Positions 51,803 through 64,000 of a DNA stretch of 64,000 nt are shown piece by piece. The notes beneath the pieces were generated by a model that saw nothing but the letters and a program-made list of their open reading frames with translations, had not been told where the DNA came from and did not search any database. Source of the DNA: Microbispora siamensis (GTDB lineage: Bacteria; Actinomycetota; Actinomycetes; Streptosporangiales; Streptosporangiaceae); assembly GCF_016863095.1 (NCBI RefSeq), contig NZ_BOOF01000035.1, positions 59,914 to 123,913 of the forward strand. The letters are read 5' to 3'. Positions within the stretch are counted from its first letter, which is position 1. Each line of letters starts with the position of its first letter. The translations under genes and the position numbers were made by a program.

Positions 51803-52942
51803 GTGATGTTCCGGATCGATCGCGACGTGCTCGCCGAGGCCGTGGCGTGGACGGCACGGAGCCTTCCGGCCCGTCCCTCGGTGCCGGTGCTCGCCGGCAT
51901 GCGGCTTGAGGTGACCGACGACCAGCGGCTGAAGCTCTCCGGCTTCGACTACGAGGTCTCCGCCGAGGTGACCCTCGACGTGCAGACCGGGGAGCCGGGC
52001 GTGGTGCTCGTCTCCGGCAAGCTCCTCGCCGAGATCACCCGCGCCCTCCCCGCACAGCCGGTCGAGCTGGTTGTGGACGGAGCCAAGGCCGTCGTCACCT
52101 GTGGCAGCGCCCGGTTCACACTTCTCACCATGCCTGTGGAGGACTACCCCTCCCTCCCGGCCATGCCGCCCGCCGCCGGACGGGTCGGCAGCGACGTGTT
52201 CGCCTCCGCCGTCGGCCAGGTGGCCGTCGCCGCGGGCAAGGACGACACCCTCCCGATGCTCACCGGCGTACGGATGGAGATCGAGGGCGACACCGTGACC
52301 CTCGCCGCCACCGACCGCTACCGCCTCGCTGTACGCGAGCTGAAGTGGCAGCCCGAGCAGCCCGACTTCCAGGCCGTGGCGATGATCCCCGGCCGTACGC
52401 TTGCGGACACGGCCAAGGCCCTGGGCGGCACCGGCGCGGAGGTCGAGATCGCGCTGAGCTCGGCCGGCGGCACCGGCGAGGGCATGATCGGGTTCTCCAG
52501 CTCCGGACGGCGGACGACGACCCGGCTGCTCGACCCCGAGTTCCCCAAGTACCGCTCGCTGCTGCCCACCGAGTTCTCCGCGCGCGCGGACCTGTCCACA
52601 GCCTCGTTCGTCGAGGCCGTCAAGCGCGTCGCGCTGGTCGCCGAGCGCAACACCCCCGTACGGCTGGCCTTCCGCGGCGGAGAGGTCGTCCTGGAGGCAG
52701 GCAGCGGCGACGAGGCGCAGGCCGTGGAGGCGCTGCCGGTCGAGTTCGACGGCGACGAGATCAACATCGCCTTCAACCACCAGTTCCTGCTGGAGGGCCT
52801 GGGGGCGATCGACTCCGACGTCGCGCGGCTCCAGTTCACCACTCCCACCAAGCCCGCCATCCTCACCGGGGGCAAGCCTGTGGACGACGGGGGGAGCGAG
52901 GACTACCGCTACCTCATCATGCCCATCCGCTTGTCCAGCTGA
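51803..52942 (+). CDS. dnaN: DNA polymerase III beta subunit (sliding clamp)
   Basis: A 379-aa clamp of three repeated domains. The start MFRIDRDVLAEAVAWTARSL and SVPVLAGMRLEVTDDQRLKL, the middle LPMLTGVRMEIEGDTVTLAA with TDRYRLAVREL, and the C-terminal YRYLIMPIRLSS matching the clamp peptide-binding end are all clear. GTG 51803 is nine bases after GGAGG and aligns in length with Streptomyces DnaN. ATG 51806 is possible. Confidence 0.98.
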   Translation: MMFRIDRDVLAEAVAWTARSLPARPSVPVLAGMRLEVTDDQRLKLSGFDYEVSAEVTLDVQTGEPGVVLVSGKLLAEITRALPAQPVELVVDGAKAVVTCGSARFTLLTMPVEDYPSLPAMPPAAGRVGSDVFASAVGQVAVAAGKDDTLPMLTGVRMEIEGDTVTLAATDRYRLAVRELKWQPEQPDFQAVAMIPGRTLADTAKALGGTGAEVEIALSSAGGTGEGMIGFSSSGRRTTTRLLDPEFPKYRSLLPTEFSARADLSTASFVEAVKRVALVAERNTPVRLAFRGGEVVLEAGSGDEAQAVEALPVEFDGDEINIAFNHQFLLEGLGAIDSDVARLQFTTPTKPAILTGGKPVDDGGSEDYRYLIMPIRLSS

Positions 52943-53046
52943 CGCGCCTCCGACACCCCGGGCGTACGATCTCCTGCGGGCATGGACCCCTGATGCATGG
53001 GTACGCGTGCCTCGGTGGACGACGCAGAGGTTGAGGGGTGGCTCAG

Positions 53047-53991
53047 ATGCAGATCGGCATGATCGGGCTCGGCAAGATGGGCGGGAACATGGCCGAGCGG
53101 CTGCGGCGCGGCGGCCACGAGGTCGTCGGCTACGACCGCGATCCCTCCATCAGCGACGTCGGCAGTCTGAAGGACCTCGTCGAGAGGCTTCAGGCGCCGC
53201 GCGCGGTCTGGGTCATGGTCCCCGCCGGGGCGCCGACGCGGAGCACGGTCGAGCAGCTGCGCGACCTGCTGTCGGAGGGCGACATCGTCATCGACGGCGG
53301 CAACTCGCACTACCTGGACGACCAGCGGCACGCGGCCGAACTCGGCGCCCACGGCATCGGCTTCGTCGACGTGGGCGTCAGCGGCGGCGTCTGGGGACTG
53401 GAGTACGGCTACGCCCTGATGACCGGCGGCGACGAGGAGCACATCCGCCGGCTGATGCCGATCTTCGAGACGCTCAAGCCCGAGGGCGAGGACGGCTTCG
53501 TCCACGCGGGCAGCGTGGGCGCCGGCCACTTCGCGAAGATGGTCCACAACGGCATCGAGTACGGCATGATGCAGGCCTTCGCCGAGGGCTGGGAGCTGCT
53601 GGAGGCCAGCGACGTCGTCACCAACGTCCCCGAGACGTTCAAGAGCTGGCGGCACGGCACGGTCATCCGCTCCTGGCTGCTCGACCTGCTGGTGCGGGCG
53701 CTGGAGGAGGACCCCGACCTCGCCGGGCTCAAGGGCTACGCGGAGGACTCCGGCGAGGGCCGGTGGACGGTCCAGGCCGCCGTGGACCACGCCGTGCCCC
53801 TGCCGGCCATCACGGCCGCGCTGTACGCCCGCTTCGCCTCGCGCCAGGCCGACTCCCCGTCGATGAAGATGGTCGCGGCGCTGCGCAACCAGTTCGGCGG
53901 GCACGCGGTCGCCTCGGCGGAGGGCCAGACCGGCAAGGGCGCCGACTCCCCCGGAGCCGACGTCACCCCGCCCGTGGAGGCCGAGCGCTGA
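53047..53991 (+). CDS. gnd: 6-phosphogluconate dehydrogenase, short (NAD-type) form
   Basis: A 314-aa decarboxylating dehydrogenase of the pentose phosphate pathway. The dinucleotide motif is MIGLGKMGGNMAERL, the substrate motif is VDVGVSGGVWGLEYGYALMT, and the catalytic Lys is in GAGHFAKMVHNGIEYGMMQ. It is about 150 residues shorter than the NADP-type enzyme of enteric bacteria, as in other actinobacteria where gnd lies between dnaN and recF. ATG 53047 follows GAGGGG with good spacing. GTG 53038 is an alternative. Confidence 0.96.
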   Translation: MQIGMIGLGKMGGNMAERLRRGGHEVVGYDRDPSISDVGSLKDLVERLQAPRAVWVMVPAGAPTRSTVEQLRDLLSEGDIVIDGGNSHYLDDQRHAAELGAHGIGFVDVGVSGGVWGLEYGYALMTGGDEEHIRRLMPIFETLKPEGEDGFVHAGSVGAGHFAKMVHNGIEYGMMQAFAEGWELLEASDVVTNVPETFKSWRHGTVIRSWLLDLLVRALEEDPDLAGLKGYAEDSGEGRWTVQAAVDHAVPLPAITAALYARFASRQADSPSMKMVAALRNQFGGHAVASAEGQTGKGADSPGADVTPPVEAER

Positions 53992-54131
53992 CGCGCGGCC
54001 GGACCTCGGCTGTCGCGCGGCGCCGGCTGTCGCGCGGCATCGGCGCGGAGAAGTCCCGAAGCCGACGGCGCCGATCCTCCACAGGCTGTGGACGAATCGG
54101 CGCACATGCCCGCGCTCGACGGGAGGGGCAC

Positions 54132-54137
54132 TAGCCT
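54132..54137 (+). promoter_or_regulatory. -10 element of a leaderless recF promoter
   Basis: TAGCCT ends 7 nt before the recF GTG, and no ribosome-binding site is present. A DnaA-box-like TGTGGACGA (54087-54095) lies upstream. Confidence 0.5.
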
Positions 54138-54144
54138 TGCGGGC

Positions 54145-55321
54145 GTGCACGTGGCGAGCCTGTCCCTCACCGACTTCCGGTCCTACCCCGAGGTCGAACT
54201 CGTGCTGGAACCCGGGGCGACGGCGTTCGTCGGGCCGAACGGGCAGGGCAAGACCAACCTGGTCGAGGCGCTCGGCTACGTCGCGACCCATTCGAGCCAC
54301 CGCGTGGCCACCGACGCGCCGCTCGTACGGCACGGCGCGCAGCGGGCGATCGTGCGCGCGGCCGTGGTCAGGGACGACCGCCGCGCGTTGATCGAGATCG
54401 AGATCAATCCGGGCCGGGCCAACCGCGCCAGGGTGAACCGCTCGCCCGTCCCCCGGCCGCGTGACGCCCTCGGCCTGCTGCGGACCGTGCTGTTCGCCCC
54501 GGAGGACCTCGCCCTGGTCAAGGGCGACCCGTCCGAGCGTCGCCGTTTCATGGACGACCTGCTCGTCGCCCGTGTCCCCAGGTTCGCGGGCGTGCGCGCC
54601 GACTACGAGCGCGTGCTCAAGCAGCGCAACGCGCTCCTGCGTACGGCCGCGGCGACGCGGGCGGGACGGCGGCGCGGCGGCCGGCGGCAGGAGGACGACG
54701 CGGCCTTCGCCGCCGCCGGCGCGGGAGACGTGCTGAGCACGCTCGAGGTCTGGGACTCCCACCTGGTGAGCCACGGGGCGGAACTGCTGGCGGCGCGGCT
54801 GCGCCTGGTGGACGCGCTGCGTCCGCTCGTGGCCAAGGCGTACGCCACTCTCGCGCCGTCGTCGGGACTCGCCGATCTCGAATACCGGCCGTCGGGGTTA
54901 TCCACAGATATCCCCACCCTGGGGACAAACCGGGAACTACTGGCCGAGCACCTGCGGGCGGGCCTCGCGGAGGCGCGCCAGGCGGAGCTCGAACGCGGCG
55001 TGACCCTCGTCGGCCCGCACCGCGACGACCTGCTGCTGCGGCTGGGCGAGCTGCCGGCCCGGGGCTACGCGAGCCACGGCGAGTCGTGGTCGTTCGCCCT
55101 CGCGCTGCGGCTGGCCGCCTACGACCTGCTGCGGGCCGACGGCGGCGACCCCGTGCTGATCCTGGACGACGTCTTCGCCGAGCTGGACGGCCAGCGGCGC
55201 AGGCGGCTCACCGAGATCGTCGCCCCGGCCGAGCAGGTGCTCATCACGGCGGCGGTGCCGGACGACGTGCCGCCCGAGCTGGCCGGCGCCCGGTTCGACG
55301 TGATGGAAGGGAATGTGACCC

Positions 55322-55332
<11 letters not shown>
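54145..55332 (+). CDS. recF: DNA replication and repair protein RecF
   Basis: A 395-aa SMC-like ATPase that loads RecA at gaps. Walker A is [19 protein letters not shown], the signature region [20 protein letters not shown], and Walker [14 protein letters not shown]. The start is GTG ([19 protein letters not shown]), matching the family N-terminus. An Arg-rich insert ([15 protein letters not shown]) lies near residue 175. The sequence contains a perfect DnaA box, TTATCCACA (54898-54906). The stop overlaps the next gene by 11 bp. Confidence 0.97.
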
Positions 55333-58193
<2,861 letters not shown>

Positions 58194-58221
58194 GCAGCGC
58201 GGCCAACCAGAAGGACTTTTC

Positions 58222-60719
<2,498 letters not shown>

Positions 60720-60723
<4 letters not shown>

Positions 60724-60773
60724 GCGAGCGAGTCGTCATCCGCGAGTGCGCACCGGGTGAGGGTGTGGCATGA
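60720..60773 (+). CDS. 17-codon relay ORF between gyrA and the DUF3566 gene
   Basis: ATGA at the gyrA stop opens [17 protein letters not shown], whose TGA overlaps the next ATG as a second ATGA. The frame exactly bridges the 46-bp gap between gyrA and the DUF3566 gene. It may serve only to carry ribosomes across. Confidence 0.4.
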
Positions 60774-61612
60774 GCGACACCGGTGGGCCGCGGACACCCG
60801 GCAGCAAGCAGAGACCCACGGGCGCCCGCCCGGCGCCGTCCCCGAACGGGGTTACCGCGCGGGCGCACGATGGCGGTAGCGTCGCCAAGGTGGCTTCCGA
60901 AGGAGATGACGTGACCGCCGCCGACAAGGCGAAGGCCGACGACACCATGCGCATCCGGACCTCGGCCGCTGACCAGCCATGGAAGCGGCAGACGGCCACG
61001 GACGGCGCGTCCGACAACGGCAGCAGGTCCGACAGCGGCGGGGCGACCGCGCAGTACCCCCGGCCCACCGGCGCCGGTGCGTCCACACCCCCTGTGGACA
61101 ACGGCCGGCCGTCTGTGGACAACGGCCGGCCCTCGGTGGACGGCGGTTCCGTACGCGGCCTGAACTTCGGCCCGGCCGGGGACCGGCCCGAGTCCTCCAA
61201 GAAGGACAAGGATAAGAAGCTCGGCGTGCGTCCGCCGCGCAAGGCCCACCTGGTCCTGCGCAGGATCGAGCCGTGGTCGGCGATGAAGTTCAGCTTCGTC
61301 GTGTCGCTGGTGTGCTTCGTCGTGCTGTTCGTGGCCGTCGCCGTGCTGTACGGCGTGTTGTCGGCACTCGGCGTCTTCTCCTCGATCACCGACACCGTCA
61401 ACCAGCTCACCAGCGGCGCCGGTGGCGCCGGGGCCGGCACCATCGACATCGGCAGCTGGTTCGAGCCGGTCCGCATCCTCGGGTACGCGGCCCTGCTGGG
61501 CGCGCTGAACGTCGTGCTCATCACCGCGCTGTCCACGCTCGGCGCCGTGATCTACAACATCTCCGCGGACCTCGTGGGCGGTGTTGAGGTCACGTTCAGC
61601 GAAGCCGAGTGA
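60770..61612 (+). CDS. DUF3566 membrane protein
   Basis: A 280-aa protein. The first 150 residues are low-complexity and hydrophilic (Ala/Asp/Gly/Pro). The DUF3566 domain begins KAHLVLRRIEPWSAMKFSFV and has two membrane helices (VVSLVCFVVLFVAVAVLYGV and ILGYAALLGALNVVLITALS) flanking an outer loop. It is conserved after gyrA in actinobacteria. The function is unknown. The disordered part encodes two identical CTGTGGACAACGGCCGGCC units, each with a perfect DnaA box. Confidence 0.93.
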   Translation: MSDTGGPRTPGSKQRPTGARPAPSPNGVTARAHDGGSVAKVASEGDDVTAADKAKADDTMRIRTSAADQPWKRQTATDGASDNGSRSDSGGATAQYPRPTGAGASTPPVDNGRPSVDNGRPSVDGGSVRGLNFGPAGDRPESSKKDKDKKLGVRPPRKAHLVLRRIEPWSAMKFSFVVSLVCFVVLFVAVAVLYGVLSALGVFSSITDTVNQLTSGAGGAGAGTIDIGSWFEPVRILGYAALLGALNVVLITALSTLGAVIYNISADLVGGVEVTFSEAE

Positions 61613-61620
61613 CCCTACCG

Positions 61621-61656
61621 GTACGGCAGGCCGCCCACGCGAGCGGCCCGCCGTAC
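61621..61656 (+). terminator. Terminator of the gyrase operon
   Basis: GTACGGCAGGCCGC (61621-61634) and GCGGCCCGCCGTAC (61643-61656) form a 14-bp stem with one mismatch, eight bases after the DUF3566 stop. Confidence 0.8.
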
Positions 61657-61767
61657 GGATGCGCCTCGATGGCACGACCACGGGCCCGGACACGGTAAGC
61701 TTTTCCTCGTTCGGAACGACGGATTCGCCACCGGAAACGGGATGCGGTAACGTTCGTTGCGCGGTGC

Positions 61768-61844
61768 GGGGCTATAGCTCAGTCGGTTAGAGCGCTTCCC
61801 TGATAAGGAAGAGGTCCCAGGTTCAAGTCCTGGTAGCCCCACCA
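61768..61844 (+). tRNA. tRNA-Ile (anticodon GAT)
   Basis: A complete 77-nt cloverleaf: acceptor GGGGCTA/TAGCCCC, D-arm GCTC/GAGC, anticodon stem CTTCC/GGAAG around CTGATAA with GAT at 61802-61804, T-arm CCAGG-TTCAAGT-CCTGG, discriminator A, and encoded CCA. It follows the gyrase operon as in most actinobacteria. TAACGT (61748-61753) is the likely -10. The 3' half is a plausible attachment site for the element to its right. Confidence 0.97.
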
Positions 61845-61857
61845 ACAGTGAACAGCC

Positions 61858-61895
61858 CAAAGGCCACTTCTCCGATCATGGAGCGGTGGCCTTCC
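61858..61895 (+). terminator. Terminator of tRNA-Ile
   Basis: AAGGCCAC (61860-61867) pairs with GTGGCCTT (61886-61893), with inner CTCC/GGAG pairing around GATCAT, 15 bp after the tRNA. Confidence 0.75.
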
Positions 61896-61976
61896 TGGTT
61901 TCCCGAGTGTCTAACTGCGTGACTACCGTCTTGAATCAGTGTCTTGCGCATGGGCTGTCACCCGAGGGGACAGAGG

Positions 61977-62006
61977 TTCGAGCCCTCACGCGAGTGAGGG
62001 CTCGAA
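61977..62006 (-). terminator. Perfect hairpin after the XRE-ImmA gene
   Basis: TTCGAGCCCTCAC (61977-61989) and its exact complement (61994-62006) enclose a GCGA tetraloop, seven bases past the stop of the leftward gene. The left arm with its flank also resembles a tRNA T-arm (GAGG-TTCGAGC-CCTC), which may be coincidence or a remnant attachment sequence. Confidence 0.6.
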
Positions 62007-62013
62007 GCCTGCT

Positions 62014-63144
62014 TCAGTTGGCACGGGTTCGGAACGGGACGAGCACGCCAGGAGCCTGCCCCTCAGGCTGGACAGGGCGCTGTCTCTGTCGCCATGACGG
62101 TGCATCCGCGTAGCGCTTGATCATCCGGGTTAGCTCTGAGGCGTACAACGGGAAGTCCTCAGCGAGGCGACGCACGTCGATGGGATCGCCGTACAGCAGC
62201 TCCATCATCTTGCGCAGGGCGCGCGGCTGCTCCGGTTCCCTTGCGTCCGCACCCGGTTCTTGCTTCCGCCAGCCGCGAGCCCCGAGCTGCACGTGCAAGC
62301 TTGTCTTCTGCCGCTGGTCAATTGCGCCCACGTCAGCAGCTCGGAAGATCAGCGATGCTATCGACATCCCCCATTTGAGCTTCAACGGGGCGAGACGGCT
62401 GAGAGTGACAGTCTTGGTGAACTCGCTCTCGGCATCTTCCCGCGGAAACAGGAACTCGCCGGCGAACTGATCAGCTTCTTGCTCGATCTTCTCTAGATCG
62501 CTGCAAGGGGCGCGGTGCAGCACCAGGTGCGCCAGCTCATGGCTGGCAGTGAAACGTATCCGGTCCCACGACGAACCTTGACCGATCGGCACCAAGGGGA
62601 GGTCCAACTCTGGGCCGTCCCATGTGCTGAAGGCATCGAGCTTCCCGTCTACCCATGTCTCCAGGGCGATAACGATGGCCCCTGCTCGTTCCAGAGCGTG
62701 AAGTACGCGCGGGATAGGACCGTGTGGAGGAAGTCCGAGAGCGGAGCGAGTGAGTTGAGCTGCCTCTCCCATGTCATGCATGCCCCGAAGGTCCGGGATG
62801 CGAACTGAGGGACCTTCCAGTTTGGTCAGCATGTGTCGCGCGACCTCCCTGGCGATCTCGGCCTCCCGTCGAGCCTGCCGCAGTACTGGCGCCGGCAGTG
62901 ACTTGCGGGCCCGGAACTGCATCGATCCCTCAGCGAGGTCTTCAAGCGGAGGCCTTTGCAGGAAGGCAACCGGGACCTTGAGCGTCTGGGCAAGACGCTC
63001 AAGGTTCTCATCGCTGATCTCCACTATCGGAGTGAGTTCGATCTGAGCAATTCGGCCTTGGGACAGGCCTGCCCCTTTGCCTGTTGCGGTTTGGGTCAGG
63101 CCACGTAGTTCGCGGGCTTGCCGAACCCGTGCGCCGTAGATCAC
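62014..63144 (-). CDS. XRE-type helix-turn-helix protein fused to ImmA/IrrE metallopeptidase
   Basis: A 376-aa protein. Residues 1-65 form a Cro/C1-type helix-turn-helix (RVRQARELRGLTQTATGKGA, then LSQGRIAQIELTPIVEISDE). The COG2856/ImmA peptidase domain has the zinc motif HELAH (202-206, in FTASHELAHLVLHR) and the downstream acidic segment EQEADQFAGEFLFP. Such proteins cleave or control repressors of mobile elements and stress systems. The ATG overlaps the stop of the upstream 214-aa gene by four bases. The lower GC of this block suggests recent transfer. No cognate second repressor is visible. Confidence 0.9.
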   Translation of the reverse strand: MIYGARVRQARELRGLTQTATGKGAGLSQGRIAQIELTPIVEISDENLERLAQTLKVPVAFLQRPPLEDLAEGSMQFRARKSLPAPVLRQARREAEIAREVARHMLTKLEGPSVRIPDLRGMHDMGEAAQLTRSALGLPPHGPIPRVLHALERAGAIVIALETWVDGKLDAFSTWDGPELDLPLVPIGQGSSWDRIRFTASHELAHLVLHRAPCSDLEKIEQEADQFAGEFLFPREDAESEFTKTVTLSRLAPLKLKWGMSIASLIFRAADVGAIDQRQKTSLHVQLGARGWRKQEPGADAREPEQPRALRKMMELLYGDPIDVRRLAEDFPLYASELTRMIKRYADAPSWRQRQRPVQPEGQAPGVLVPFRTRAN

Positions 63145-63785
63145 GAAGATTCGCCGCCTTCTTCCCCGACGTCCTGCTTCGGCAGGGCGTACACGTCCAG
63201 GTCTTGGCCTGCGGTCAAGTCCACGACCGCAGAGTCGGCCCCGACCTTATCGAGCGACTCGGCCGGGTGCGCGAAGGGGACGCGCCAGTGGACAGCGGTG
63301 GGGGTGAACTTCTTGCCGGGAGCCTTGGGGTACGCGAGTTCCAGCTCCACGCCCTTCGCGGTGATGTCCCACAGGAGCACGAGGGTCAGTTGCCGAGGTT
63401 CGACGTCAAACAGTGGCTGGGTGTACGCACGGGCACGAGATCGCGAAGACGCGCGCGGAACCTCGCCGTTGTCGACGCGCAGGATCCGAATGTGCACGGC
63501 GTGGTGTCTCGCAGCCAGGCCGTTGCGGACCCCGGCCCTGATCTCGACGGCCTCCTTGTCGTCGCCGTCGAGCGCGAGAAGACCGCGCAAGGTCAGCTCG
63601 TCCACAAGGTAGAACCGGAAGAAGTCGGCGAAGGCTTGGGCCTGGCGCTTCTTCGTGGTCACGGACTTGTTCAGCTGCGCAGTGGTGCGTGTGACGGCCG
63701 CTTCCGCCGCTTCCTGGAAACCAGGGAACGCCTCGTTGAACTGCTCAACCGCCTTCTCAGGGTCCATCCATCCCTGTGTGATCAT
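63141..63785 (-). CDS. Unknown 214-aa protein, partner of the XRE-ImmA gene
   Basis: No family is recognised. The N-terminal half is helical and charged (EQFNEAFPGFQEAAEAAVTR, then a segment KKRQAQAFADFFRFYLVDEL). The second half alternates in beta-like strands (AVHIRILRVDN, LTLVLLWDITAKGVELELAY, HWRVPFAHP) and ends in an acidic tail. No signal peptide or membrane helix is present. ATG 63785 is used. ATG 63767 (MDPEKAV) is an alternative. The start codon lies in a 27-bp palindrome, so synthesis is probably controlled by an operator-bound regulator. ATGA coupling to the next gene implies a two-component module. Confidence 0.7.
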   Translation of the reverse strand: MITQGWMDPEKAVEQFNEAFPGFQEAAEAAVTRTTAQLNKSVTTKKRQAQAFADFFRFYLVDELTLRGLLALDGDDKEAVEIRAGVRNGLAARHHAVHIRILRVDNGEVPRASSRSRARAYTQPLFDVEPRQLTLVLLWDITAKGVELELAYPKAPGKKFTPTAVHWRVPFAHPAESLDKVGADSAVVDLTAGQDLDVYALPKQDVGEEGGESS

Positions 63786-63807
63786 GGGTAATATTATTAC
63801 CCATGAT
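63781..63807. promoter_or_regulatory. 27-bp perfect palindrome at the start of the XRE-ImmA operon
   Basis: Arms ATCATGGGTAATA (63781-63793) and TATTACCCATGAT (63795-63807) are exact complements around one base. The sequence includes the ATG of the 214-aa gene and, on the minus strand, TAATAT as a -10. It is AT-rich in a GC-rich chromosome. A bound XRE protein would block both polymerase and ribosome. Confidence 0.75.
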
Positions 63808-63818
63808 CACCTACTTGG

Positions 63819-64000
63819 CTAGCGATTTGGGCTAGGATCGTTCCGGCGGGGGTCAGAGAAGATGCGATCCATGACGACCGCGCCACCCTGAAGGACCGGG
63901 CGGATCTGCTTGCGGTAGACCAGCTCCGTCACCGCTGTACTGCTGTGTCCAACCAAGCGAGAGATCTCCTCCAAGGGCGTCCCGCTGTCGGAGAGCAGGG
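63819..64000 (-). CDS. Tyrosine recombinase/integrase, C-terminus (gene continues past window)
   Basis: The last 60 codons of a leftward-reading integrase. The box II region is readable: LLSDSGTPLEEISRLVGHSS with the conserved His, then TAVTELVYRKQIRPV with the catalytic Tyr, ending MDRIFSDPRRNDPS. This sequence style is that of integrases of actinomycete integrative and conjugative elements, which use tRNA genes as attachment sites. The catalytic Arg and the N-terminal domain lie outside the window. Confidence 0.87.
   Translation of the reverse strand, partial: LLSDSGTPLEEISRLVGHSSTAVTELVYRKQIRPVLQGGAVVMDRIFSDPRRNDPSPNR

Noticed and set aside
61977..62006. tRNA-like T-arm as a second tRNA gene or tmRNA end
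   Set aside because: Only the T-arm resemblance exists. No acceptor, D-arm or anticodon arm can be folded around it, and a terminator explains it better.
61886..62113. 75-codon plus-strand ORF after tRNA-Ile
   Set aside because: Begins inside the tRNA terminator, runs through a perfect hairpin and overlaps the end of the XRE-ImmA gene. No ribosome-binding site.

Overview
This window is a GC-rich actinobacterial chromosome segment spanning the replication origin. The gene order matches the conserved origin neighbourhood of Streptomyces and Mycobacterium: dnaB, rplI, rpsR, ssb, rpsF, ponA, ino1 and cca, then murJ, sigM, trxBA, parBA, rsmG, jag, yidC, yidD, rnpA and rpmH, then dnaA, oriC, dnaN, gnd, recF, dciA, gyrB, gyrA, the DUF3566 gene and tRNA-Ile. 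Base composition, GTG/TTG starts, leaderless-type promoters and single-copy housekeeping genes suggest Streptosporangiales or a relative. The genus cannot be fixed from sequence alone.

1-5.8 kb is accessory: a partial membrane protein, a PadR regulator with twin operators, a serine hydrolase, a NarL-type two-component pair, a DedA protein, and a TetR regulator divergent from a SnoaL-like protein. 5.8-13.9 kb holds dnaB, a MATE exporter, a polar amino-acid ABC importer and the rpsF-ssb-rpsR-rplI operon. 14-24.9 kb carries nfo, two GT87 membrane glycosyltransferases, a two-part serine hydrolase, a class A PBP, a DUF5318 gene and a PadR-ino1 unit. 24.9-30.3 kb holds idi, an MFS transporter, bioA, cca and a YbaK-like deacylase. 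30.4-39.4 kb holds the cell-envelope and redox block: DUF6049, MurJ, a MurJ-linked pseudokinase, SigM with its anti-sigma factor, and trxB/trxA, each of the last two preceded by a sigma-R-type promoter. 39.4-49.2 kb has a GNAT gene, an aminotransferase, ddl, parB and parA with three parS sites, rsmG, and the jag-yidC-yidD-rnpA-rpmH operon. 49.2-61.7 kb is the origin proper.

The replication genes form a near-complete kit: DnaA, DnaB, DciA (helicase loader), SSB, beta clamp, RecF and gyrase. DnaA boxes recur well outside oriC: upstream of dnaB, after nfo, at the dnaA promoter, inside dnaA domain II, in recF and in the DUF3566 gene. Inside oriC, weak boxes lie on one strand in 11-bp-phased runs, which is the most striking structural signal in the window. 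ParB/parS supplies segregation, and ParB is flanked by an inverted 48-bp repeat in otherwise empty spacers.

After tRNA-Ile (61.8 kb) the composition becomes visibly less GC-rich and the genes change character: an XRE-ImmA/IrrE metallopeptidase protein, an unknown 214-aa protein whose start codon lies in a perfect 27-bp palindrome, and the C-terminus of a tyrosine recombinase. This looks like one end of an integrative element inserted at tRNA-Ile and continuing past the window.
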